DNA from: Cupriavidus basilensis
GTDB taxonomy: Bacteria > Pseudomonadota > Gammaproteobacteria > Burkholderiales > Burkholderiaceae
DNA: 64,000 bases
NCBI RefSeq assembly: GCF_008801925.2
Contig: NZ_CP062805.1
Location: 248,001 to 312,000, forward strand
Direction of reading: 5' to 3'
The number at the start of each line of letters is the position of its first letter. Positions within the stretch are counted from its first letter, which is position 1. Position numbers and translations under genes: made by a program. Of the stretch, positions 17,414 through 23,726 are shown piece by piece. A model generated the notes under the pieces. That model ran no database searches. It worked only from the letters and a program-made list of their open reading frames with translations, and was not told the DNA's origin.

Positions 17414-17459
17414 GAACAAAATTGTGCAGAAAACGCTAACAAAATTGTGCAAACCAACG
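17414..17459. repeat. Right terminus of the Tni transposon
   Basis: Two inverted copies of the terminal box are seen on the plus strand: GAACAAAATTGTGCAG at 17414 and AACAAAATTGTGCAAAC at 17438-17454, followed by CAACG. Reverse complemented, they match the left-end boxes. The relic at 36164-36210 has the same two-box order and the same CCAACG edge. Confidence 0.75.
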
Positions 17460-17495
17460 CGGGGGTCTAAAAAGTCACAGCTAGCTTCGCAATTA

Positions 17496-17519
17496 TAGAC
17501 ATAAGCGCAGTTATGTCTA
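17496..17519. promoter_or_regulatory. TAGACATAA-N6-TTATGTCTA dyad, possible recombinase core site
   Basis: Perfect 9-bp inverted repeats are separated by GCGCAG, in the intergenic region between the tyrosine recombinase and the KfrA-like gene. Two 9-bp arms with a 6-bp spacer is the size of a tyrosine-recombinase crossover site, and tnpS-tnpT modules place their resolution site in this position. It could instead be an operator for the KfrA-like protein. Confidence 0.55.
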
Positions 17520-17594
17520 AAGTATCGCCAAGAAAATTGTATATATAACGTATTACGTAGTAATATTTATCAACATTTCTGTTTTTTTCTCCCT

Positions 17595-18773
17595 ATGCCC
17601 GCTGCCGACCTGGATCTGACCGACGCCGCGCTGCAGACCGCCATGGCCAACGACATTGCCGAGCTACGCAGTCGCTTCCCCGAGACCCGCGCGTTGTACC
17701 GCGAGGTCTGCGGCCTGCTGTTCTTCCGCTACGGCGTCACGCCCACCGCCAACAAGCTCTACAGCCTGGTGCGCAAGGGCAGCATGGGCACGCCGGCGGA
17801 GGTGCTGCAGGCGTTCTGGCAGGAGTTGCGCGGGCGCACGCGCGTCACCATCGACCATCCGGACCTGCCGGAGGCGCTCAAGTCGATCGCCGCCAATGCG
17901 GTGCAGACGATCTGGCAGGCGGCCAACGAGGCCGCGTCCGCCGAGCTGGCGACGCTGCGCGCGGAGGCGCGTCACGCCGCGAGCGAAGCGGAAGCCGAGC
18001 GGGATGCGGCGCGCGCGGAGACGGCGGCCGCACGCGAGGATGCTGCGGCGATCGCGGCCCAGCTGGCCGAAGCCCGGCAGGCGCACGACACCGTGCAGGC
18101 GGAGCTGGCCGCCGAGCGACAGGCCCACGCCGCCACGCAGGCCCGGCTCGAGGCGGGGCGGACGGAACTGGAGGCGGGCCGGCGCCAGCTGGACGCGCTG
18201 CGCACCCAATTCTCGACCGAGCTGGAGCGGGCGCGCGAGGCGGTAACGCTCGCGCAGGAACGCGCCGAAGCCAGCGAGCGGCGCAGCTTGCGCGAACTCG
18301 ACGCCGAGCGCACGGCGCGCCAGCAGAGCGAACGCACGGCCGAAGCGTTGCGCGGTGAACTGGCGGCGGCACGCGGCGAGGCGCGTGATGCGGCCGTGGC
18401 GCAGGCGGAGGGCCGGGCTAAGCTGGAAGCGCAGGCCGCGGCGCTAGCCGATCGGCTCGCGGTGGCCGAGCAGGCGCAGCGCAAATCCGTCAGCGACCTG
18501 GACACCGTGCAGGCGGAGCTCGCGGCGGCGCAGCGCCGGGCCGAGCGCGCCGAGGCCGAAGCGGCGCTGGTGCGGCAGCTGCTGGCAGAGTTGCGGCTGG
18601 CGCCGCCTGAGCGAGACGGTGGTGCGCGGCGGCGCAAGGCCGGGAGCCGGCTAAACGAAAAGCCGGGCGAACAACTGGACGAAAATCAGGGGGCGCCGAC
18701 GGCCTCCCTCACCCCGGAAGATGGCAGCGAGAGCAGTCACAGAAGCGACAGCAGCGATGACAGCAAAGACTGA
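17595..18773 (+). CDS. KfrA-like DNA-binding coiled-coil protein (TnpT-like)
   Basis: 392 residues. The first 110 residues form a KfrA_N-type DNA-binding domain (LFFRYGVTPTANKLYSLVRKGS, MGTPAEVLQAFWQELRGRTR). Residues about 115-345 are an almost unbroken Ala/Glu/Arg heptad coiled coil, and the tail is polar. KfrA proteins are plasmid DNA-binding proteins with long alpha-helical tails. In Tn4651-type Tn3 transposons a protein of this kind (TnpT) helps the recombinase TnpS resolve cointegrates. The divergent recombinase and the dyad support that role, but it remains inference. Confidence 0.75.
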   Translation: MPAADLDLTDAALQTAMANDIAELRSRFPETRALYREVCGLLFFRYGVTPTANKLYSLVRKGSMGTPAEVLQAFWQELRGRTRVTIDHPDLPEALKSIAANAVQTIWQAANEAASAELATLRAEARHAASEAEAERDAARAETAAAREDAAAIAAQLAEARQAHDTVQAELAAERQAHAATQARLEAGRTELEAGRRQLDALRTQFSTELERAREAVTLAQERAEASERRSLRELDAERTARQQSERTAEALRGELAAARGEARDAAVAQAEGRAKLEAQAAALADRLAVAEQAQRKSVSDLDTVQAELAAAQRRAERAEAEAALVRQLLAELRLAPPERDGGARRRKAGSRLNEKPGEQLDENQGAPTASLTPEDGSESSHRSDSSDDSKD

Positions 18774-19011
18774 GCGGGCGGCGGCGATCCGCTGGATCCA
18801 GGATCAGATGGCCGACTATGGGCTGACGATGGAAGAGCTAAAAGCGGCGGGGTGCTTCGATCCGCCGCCCCCGCCCCCACCGCCTCCGCCGCCCGTGGTC
18901 TGCTACCGCAATGCCGAGGGACTGACCTGGGATGGGCAGGGCGAGATGCCGTCCTGGCTGAAGCGCGCGGTCAATGCAGGGCAGAGCGTGGAGTTTTTTC
19001 GGGCCGGATAA
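18757..19011 (+). CDS. H-NS-family protein, short
   Basis: 84 residues from the ATG at 18757 (18721 also in frame). The N-terminus MADYGLTMEELKAAGCF is followed by a poly-proline linker and the H-NS DNA-binding domain NAEGLTWDGQGEMPSWLKRAV, which matches the core W-x-G-x-G-x-x-P-x-W/L pattern. The oligomerisation domain is short. It starts inside the KfrA-like gene and is therefore translationally coupled. H-NS proteins silence AT-rich foreign DNA. A broken near-identical copy is at 26370-26630. Confidence 0.85.
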   Translation: MTAKTERAAAIRWIQDQMADYGLTMEELKAAGCFDPPPPPPPPPPPVVCYRNAEGLTWDGQGEMPSWLKRAVNAGQSVEFFRAG

Positions 19012-19421
19012 ACGAAGCTCGGCTGCTGCGAGGGATATATTTTCCTTTCCAATCATAGGTTTACAGAGGATATGGCGGATTTGGGAATCCCGGGTGTCCC
19101 TCTGGAAGACCTTGAGGAGGGCCAGCAGACCAAGCGGCGATGTCCTGGGCCGCGCGTGGAGCGAATCGCACTGATGATGTCCAAAAGCGCGTTAGCTGGG
19201 TCATCGTACTTTTTGTAAAAAATGGCGGTAGCGGACCGCTGAGCCACCTCTTGCACGGTCTCTCTGCGCCTTGGATCACCACGTGGCATTTGTAAGTCAT
19301 TGATAGATTGACACTTTCTGCAGGTCGTCGTCAGGAAATGCACGGAAAGTACGATGACCCCTACCATCGGGCCACCGCCAAGGGCTATATTGCAGGCGGC
19401 CGAACAACCAGAAAAACTCTA
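19012..19421. other. Boundary region between H-NS and the HEPN-motif gene
   Basis: About 410 bp. The segment GAGGATATGGCGGATTTGGG...AATCCCGGG after the H-NS stop resembles the sequence after the second H-NS copy (near 26680-26715), so part of it belongs to the duplicated backbone. The rest has only shadow frames. The GC content falls toward 19420 where the next gene begins. Confidence 0.45.
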
Positions 19422-20414
19422 ATGATTGATATATCGAATGCTCAACTCGACCCATATCGCGGTTTCCATTATTTTCATGAAGATCTGAATATTTACCTGA
19501 AGGTAGCCCTCTCCTCCGCATTGTTGTTAGTTCGTCATTCGGCTGAGCCGCAGGATTCAGACAAGTTGCACGATCTTATAAAGCTTGCGCATCCGTCTTG
19601 GAATACCCCGCCTGTCAGAGATATGTCAATAGACATTCAGCGAAGAACTCACGCTTCCATCTCAGCCTTTGCCCTAATCTCTGTCTTCTCAGCATTTGAT
19701 GACTTCCTCATCGGGACGAAAGCGGAGTTGCATCGATTTTATTCGGCCACAGAGTCATCCAGGCATATCGGAATGAATAAAGCGACACCGACAATTATAG
19801 AGGAAACAAATATTAACGACGGCGAAGAAAATGATGATGATGACGACTCGGAAGAACGACTGCGCGCTTTCTATGCCAAAAACGGATGGGACGGAAGGTC
19901 GATCGATCCGATCTTAAAGGTGGTAAGGTACTTTCGACTTTGTCGAAACTGCATCGCTCATCGAAACGGGCGTGCGTCGCGCGCACTTGTCAAACATTCT
20001 TCTGATGCAGACGTACATAAGCTGGTGAGTAACCTCTTGGACAAGGCATCCAACGGTCTTCGAAAGTACGTGATCAACGAGGATGTTTTTATCGAACCTA
20101 CCCAAGCGATTCTCTGCTCTCATTTGCTTCGAAAGATCGCGCTGGATGCAAACAAAAAACTTCTAGGTACGCTTGGGTTTGATGGGTTCCTGCGGTCGGT
20201 AGCACATCACACAATGTTCAGTGAGACTATCGTGCGATCTGATGCTTACAAAACTCCTGAGGCAGTATTGAATTTCGCCCTAACGGACCGCTATCGAGCG
20301 ACGATGTCAAATCGAGAGGAGTGTATCCAAGAAATGAAGCGTCTTGGTCTATGGAAAAAATACATGAGCGAGTTTGAGCGAAAGTACGGTACCGGTTATC
20401 TGTCCGAATACTAA
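19422..20414 (+). CDS. HEPN-motif protein, possible RNase effector
   Basis: 330 residues from the ATG at 19422 (an ATG at 19338 and a TTG at 19308 are in frame; no start has a strong ribosome site). The protein is helical and contains RNCIAH at residues 175-180, a match to the RNxxxH catalytic motif of HEPN ribonucleases, preceded by LKVVRYFRLC as in HEPN helix 3. A highly acidic stretch (EENDDDDDSEE) lies at about 135-146. GC content is clearly lower than in neighbours, a sign of transfer. HEPN proteins are common abortive-infection effectors; no antitoxin partner is adjacent. Confidence 0.6.
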   Translation: MIDISNAQLDPYRGFHYFHEDLNIYLKVALSSALLLVRHSAEPQDSDKLHDLIKLAHPSWNTPPVRDMSIDIQRRTHASISAFALISVFSAFDDFLIGTKAELHRFYSATESSRHIGMNKATPTIIEETNINDGEENDDDDDSEERLRAFYAKNGWDGRSIDPILKVVRYFRLCRNCIAHRNGRASRALVKHSSDADVHKLVSNLLDKASNGLRKYVINEDVFIEPTQAILCSHLLRKIALDANKKLLGTLGFDGFLRSVAHHTMFSETIVRSDAYKTPEAVLNFALTDRYRATMSNREECIQEMKRLGLWKKYMSEFERKYGTGYLSEY

Positions 20415-20733
20415 GGACACCAAAATGATGGTCGGAACGCTCCGCAACTGAGCGAGCGGACCTTCGGATGCCCGACCGGGTCGCTGCTCGAGCGACCGGA
20501 ACCGGCTACAGCCGTTGCCGCTTCAGCCATTCCTGGTTGGCGACGGTTAGTTGCAGTGCTGGGCCAGGAAGAACGTGAGGCTGGCGTTGCCCGGGCACAG
20601 AGATAAGGCACGATATCGTCCGCTGACCATGCCAAGGTGGCTAGCGGTTGTTGTGCCGAACCGGTTGCCCGCAGTCCGGAACCAGCCGGGCAAGGCGCGA
20701 CGAAATTGCGCCGCCCTCGGCCCAGGGATAGTC
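20415..20733. other. Intergenic, nothing recognised
   Basis: About 320 bp after the HEPN-motif gene. GC content returns to the high background. Frames on both strands are short and lack motifs. Confidence 0.4.
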
Positions 20734-20925
20734 TTACCGACTGCTTCGCACGGCCTCGAGCATGGACTGTCCTTGACGCGTCAGACGAGGGTAAGCATGG
20801 CCGCGGGCATGTCCGCGCTCGATCGTGACCAGTTTTTGGCCATCTAATTGATCTGGCTCGAGGTCATCAATCCCCTGCGCATCGCCAATCAGCAGTAGCG
20901 CGGCGATTTCGTGCGGACTCAGCAC
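20734..20925 (-). CDS. Small protein, paralogue of the gene at 46665-46865
   Basis: 63 residues from a GTG start at 20925, which is preceded by a strong AAAGGAGG box. The sequence LSPHEIAALLLIGDAQGIDD, then LEPDQLDGQKLVTIERGHA and AYPRLTRQGQSMLEAV, matches the product at 46665-46865 nearly throughout. The order (helix, helix, KLV, beta hairpin, TxxGxxxLEAV) resembles a minimal winged helix of the MarR type. No function is established. The longer open frame upstream of the GTG is a shadow. Confidence 0.7.
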   Translation of the reverse strand: MLSPHEIAALLLIGDAQGIDDLEPDQLDGQKLVTIERGHARGHAYPRLTRQGQSMLEAVRSSR

Positions 20926-21500
20926 GTCGGCCTCCTTTGTCGGCGTCGGAAGACGGAAACTCCGACCGCTGGTCCGTGGATCGAGTGCCACGGAGGACGA
21001 TGAGAACGGCAGTGAATGCATCGGTGCGAGGAACCTGCCGGTAGGGTACGCCGAACGTTCAAGGCCTGCGGCCAAGATGCGCCCTTATGCTCTTCAGCGC
21101 ATAAGGGCGGGGGCGACTCTCGGGTGGGCTTGGCCACCGATTCGGCGGTAGTGAATTCAGGCCGCCCTTGTATTCCGGAAACCTCATGGCATGTAGCCGG
21201 GTGCGCCAGGTTCTGCCATAGGTCGGCAACTCATCGCCTTGGATCGCCCCCTCGATCAACGGCGCAGGAGACCCCGCGGGGTAGAACTTGCCGGGCCCGA
21301 CCTCCACTGCTTAGCCGCAGAGCGGGAACGTTGCTCGAGATGGGCGTCGAGGAAGACAAGGGGGCACGAACGTGTCTGCGCTTGATGCTGGAAAGTCGGC
21401 TGCGGGCCATGGTCAGCGGCGTCAACCTTGAGCCGGCGACGGATTGTGAATGATAGAACTCATTGTTCGGCGCAGCTCTTTCGCTAAATGACGTTTGCTA
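20926..21500. other. Intergenic region with one strong hairpin
   Basis: About 575 bp without a supported gene. A perfect 11-bp stem, CGCCCTTATGC with its complement, occupies 21080-21090 and 21099-21109 with an 8-nt loop and no T run. Frames here are arginine-rich and unlikely to be translated. Confidence 0.45.
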
Positions 21501-21539
21501 AATTTTCTCAGTGAGAATCTTGCGAATGTTGAGAAAATT
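21501..21539. promoter_or_regulatory. TGAGAA inverted-repeat cluster before the TA operon
   Basis: AATTTTCTCA (21501-21510) and TGAGAAAATT (21530-21539) are perfect 10-bp inverted repeats; between them lies TTCTCAGTGAGAA (21505-21517), a second palindrome sharing the left arm. The cluster lies 43-81 bp before the ATG at 21582 and is a likely operator for the operon, whose antitoxin-like protein is the obvious candidate to bind (inference). Confidence 0.6.
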
Positions 21540-21581
21540 GAGTAGCCTCTGGGAATCATCCACAGTTCGTCTGCCTCTGAC

Positions 21582-22226
21582 ATGAGTTCCTATTCTAGTG
21601 TGGCCGATCTGGCCGCCCGCATGCGTATCGAGCCGGACACGCTTCTCGAGAGGCTTCGGGAAGCGGGGGTGAACAAAGCAGACGACCGCGAGCCCGTCTA
21701 CGAGGCCGATGTCGCCGCGCTCAGTGCGCTTTATCGGAAGCTGCTCGGCCCGCGGACGATCGAGATCGCCGCCGAGGTGCGCGGGGAAGCGGATCCGGGT
21801 CTGGAGACGCCGGCGAAGCCTAAGGTCAATCGCGTCATCCTGGTGGGCCAGCTGGGCGAGGGTCCCGAAGTACGGTGCCTGCCGTCCGACGCGCCGGTCG
21901 CGAACATCCGCCTCGCAGTGGCCCACCGTTACTGGCGACTTCTGAGGGATGTCGTCGAATTCGGGTATGACACCAGGGAGACGCGCGCACTCCTGTATCT
22001 AGACCTGCTGGGAGGACACGTTCCGGCCAGATTGACGGCAGTCGTTCGCCGTCTTGTGCGCAGCGCTCTTCGCGCCTCGATTGCGGAATCCCGGCGGACG
22101 CACCGCCTTTCTGCTTTGGCCGCTCAGGTCCGGTCCTTCCTCGCTGGTCATGTAGTGTCGTGCCACCACGCCGACCGGGAGGCGACGATTCACCCGGCCT
22201 TTGCCCCGCCGGTTGCGGTCATTTGA
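21582..22226 (+). CDS. IF2N-like domain joined to an SSB-like OB-fold start
   Basis: 214 residues. Residues 5-55 (VADLAARMRIEPDTLLERLR, EAGVNKADDREPVYEAD) match the small N-terminal domain of initiation factor IF-2. Residues 81-118 (KVNRVILVGQLGEGPEVRCL, PSDAPVANIRLAVAHRYW) match the first strands of bacterial SSB. After HRYW the similarity ends and the remaining 95 residues are unrecognised, so the OB fold is incomplete. It is either a chimaeric gene or a fused remnant. It stands 11 bp before the antitoxin-like gene and would be the first gene of that operon. Confidence 0.6.
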   Translation: MSSYSSVADLAARMRIEPDTLLERLREAGVNKADDREPVYEADVAALSALYRKLLGPRTIEIAAEVRGEADPGLETPAKPKVNRVILVGQLGEGPEVRCLPSDAPVANIRLAVAHRYWRLLRDVVEFGYDTRETRALLYLDLLGGHVPARLTAVVRRLVRSALRASIAESRRTHRLSALAAQVRSFLAGHVVSCHHADREATIHPAFAPPVAVI

Positions 22227-22237
22227 AGGAGTTTGAT

Positions 22238-22858
22238 ATGACACCGCGTTTTCACGCGCCGGCTGCCGTCGCACCCGGCCCCCAACTGGTCGAGAAATTG
22301 GTCCACGACATTGACGAGCAACTGGAGCAGACCATCGACGCTGGCGAGCGTGCCCGCGTAATGGCCATTGTGCGCCAGTGCCTGACGGCAACGCTCTCCA
22401 GCCCCGCCTCGGCGGCGGCAGTCGAAGACCGCCTCGCCGTGTCATATCTGAAGCCCTCGGAGGTCATTGCGCAAGGTCTGGTGGCCATGTCGCAGGCGAC
22501 GCTGTATCGCGCGGTGGAGGATGCACGCTTTTATTGTGTCACCCCCCGCGGCAAGGCGATTGGCCGCGCATTCCCGGCCTGGCAATTCGCGCCGCCGGTG
22601 CCCGAGTTGCTGACTCCGGTCCTGCGCCAGATGAAAAACCTGCCGAGCAGCGAAATCCATGCGTTCTGGGTGACGCCGGTTGACGCCTTCGACGACCTGA
22701 CGCCGGCCGAGTTGCTGGCGGGCAGGGCGTTCGAATCGCGAGCGGCGCTAACTGCTGCGCAGCGTGGCCACCTTGCTCAAGCCGCAAGCGAGCGGCAGGG
22801 CAGGGTGATCACGCAGCTGGCCGCGCTGTCCTCGCGCAGTTCGGATCTGATCAGTTGA
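22238..22858 (+). CDS. ParS/MbcA-like antitoxin of a RES toxin
   Basis: 206 residues after a strong GAAGGAG. The middle has a possible helix-turn-helix (AVSYLKPSEVIAQGLVAMSQ, ATLYRAVED). The C-terminal part (FPAWQFAPPVPELLTPVLRQ, FWVTPVDAFDDLTPAELLAG) is the typical domain of RES-associated antitoxins, where the phrase FPxWQF and the SPxxxLxGxxPxxLL-like end bind the toxin. Its stop overlaps the start of the RES gene (TGATG). It is expected to neutralise the toxin and repress the operon. Confidence 0.8.
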   Translation: MTPRFHAPAAVAPGPQLVEKLVHDIDEQLEQTIDAGERARVMAIVRQCLTATLSSPASAAAVEDRLAVSYLKPSEVIAQGLVAMSQATLYRAVEDARFYCVTPRGKAIGRAFPAWQFAPPVPELLTPVLRQMKNLPSSEIHAFWVTPVDAFDDLTPAELLAGRAFESRAALTAAQRGHLAQAASERQGRVITQLAALSSRSSDLIS

Positions 22859-23571
22859 TGTTGATACCAAGAGAATTTGTCGTACCGGCTTCGATTGCCG
22901 CTACTCTTCCTACCCTTGACCATTTGCGTCGGGCGCTGGACGGCGCGGTGGTCTTCGTGCCGGCCGGCACCCGGATTGTCCGCGCCGTCCGGCATCCGGC
23001 CGCGGTCATCCCGCCACACGTGGAGCGCACCTACCGATTCGGACCGCCCGCCGCATTGGCCGGTGAGGGAGGGCGTTACCCGATCTACTGGATGTATGCC
23101 GCCCAGGATCTCACGACTGCACTGTGGGAATCCGGCTTCTGCACGAACGACATCACGCAGCCGGGCACGTTCTATATCCCCCGAGCCATTGCGGAGACGG
23201 GCCTGATCGCGACCTTCACCGTGCAAGCGGATATCCCCATCCTCGATCTTGACGGCACCGTTCTCAGCAAGCTGGGCATTTATGATCGCATCCACGAGGG
23301 CGAATACGACTGGTGTCAGTGGTTCGGCCTGCGGATGTTCGACGTCCTGGCGAGCTTTGCCGACGGCGGCGCACCGATCGGTTTTCGCTATCCGTCGCGT
23401 AAGCATAAGGGCCATCTTGCGCTGGCTGTGCAATCCGGCTCACTGGGGCAATGGCGCCGCCAGGTCGATGTGCAGGTCGTGCGCTTCTCTGAAATGCCCG
23501 AGTTCAACGCGCTCCGGAGGGACAGCAGCTACGCGGAGCCCTTCGAGGGGGGATTTACGGTGGACCGATGA
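22858..23571 (+). CDS. RES-domain toxin (NAD+-degrading type)
   Basis: 237 residues. The RES domain is clear: RTYRFGPP (Arg60 region), YPIYWMYAAQDLTTALWESG (Tyr80 and Glu91 region) and the later FTVQADIPILDLDG, with a closing segment HKGHLALAVQSG. RES toxins degrade NAD+ and are held inactive by the paired Xre/ParS/MbcA antitoxin. The start codon overlaps the antitoxin stop. The first residues before TLDHLRRAL are unusual in length. In this island it could serve as an abortive-infection or maintenance module. Confidence 0.85.
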   Translation: MLIPREFVVPASIAATLPTLDHLRRALDGAVVFVPAGTRIVRAVRHPAAVIPPHVERTYRFGPPAALAGEGGRYPIYWMYAAQDLTTALWESGFCTNDITQPGTFYIPRAIAETGLIATFTVQADIPILDLDGTVLSKLGIYDRIHEGEYDWCQWFGLRMFDVLASFADGGAPIGFRYPSRKHKGHLALAVQSGSLGQWRRQVDVQVVRFSEMPEFNALRRDSSYAEPFEGGFTVDR

Positions 23572-23583
23572 GTCGGCTCTCCC

Positions 23584-23703
23584 ATGTGCAGCGGTTGCGG
23601 GGTGCGGCATGGCTACGACAGCTATGGTGATGCCGGGACGGGTCCATTGCTCGGCTCATGCTATGCAGAACGGCCCACACGAATGGCGGCTTGGCTGGAA
23701 TAG
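23584..23703 (+). CDS. Possible 39-residue Cys-containing small protein
   Basis: ATG at 23584 starts MCSGCGVRHGYDSYGDAG, with a CxxC pair and one later Cys, ending in MAAWLE. It fills most of the gap between the RES toxin and the helicase gene and is on the same strand. There is no clear ribosome site, and its reality is uncertain. A truncated zinc-ribbon remnant is an alternative. Confidence 0.25.
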   Translation: MCSGCGVRHGYDSYGDAGTGPLLGSCYAERPTRMAAWLE

Positions 23704-23726
23704 GAATCGGATAAAGGAGTCAGTGG

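Larger units (their letters stand above)
12626..17459 (+). mobile_element. Minimal TniA-TniB-TniQ transposon (Tn5053/Tn7-like), about 4.8 kb
   Basis: Three genes in one direction (DDE transposase, AAA+ ATPase, TniQ) are bounded by inverted ends that share GTTTGCACAATTTTGT at 12631 and 17439-17454. Each end carries extra copies of the same binding box. There is no TnsA-type endonuclease, no resolvase and no cargo, so transposition would be expected to give cointegrates. The element sits between the recombinase and KfrA-like genes. The exact outer bases are uncertain, and no 5-bp duplication is evident (ACGGT on the left, CGGGG on the right). Confidence 0.85.

Noticed and set aside
12621..17464. 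5-bp target duplication for the intact Tni element
   Set aside because: ACGGT and CGGGG flank the inferred ends and do not match; shifting the ends by a few bases gives no match either.
17664..18637. Long minus-strand ORFs opposite the KfrA-like gene
   Set aside because: They are Arg/Ala/Ser-rich shadows of a GC-rich coiled-coil gene, without ribosome sites or domains.
21080..21109. Terminator at the 11-bp hairpin
   Set aside because: No T run on either side and no gene ending nearby.
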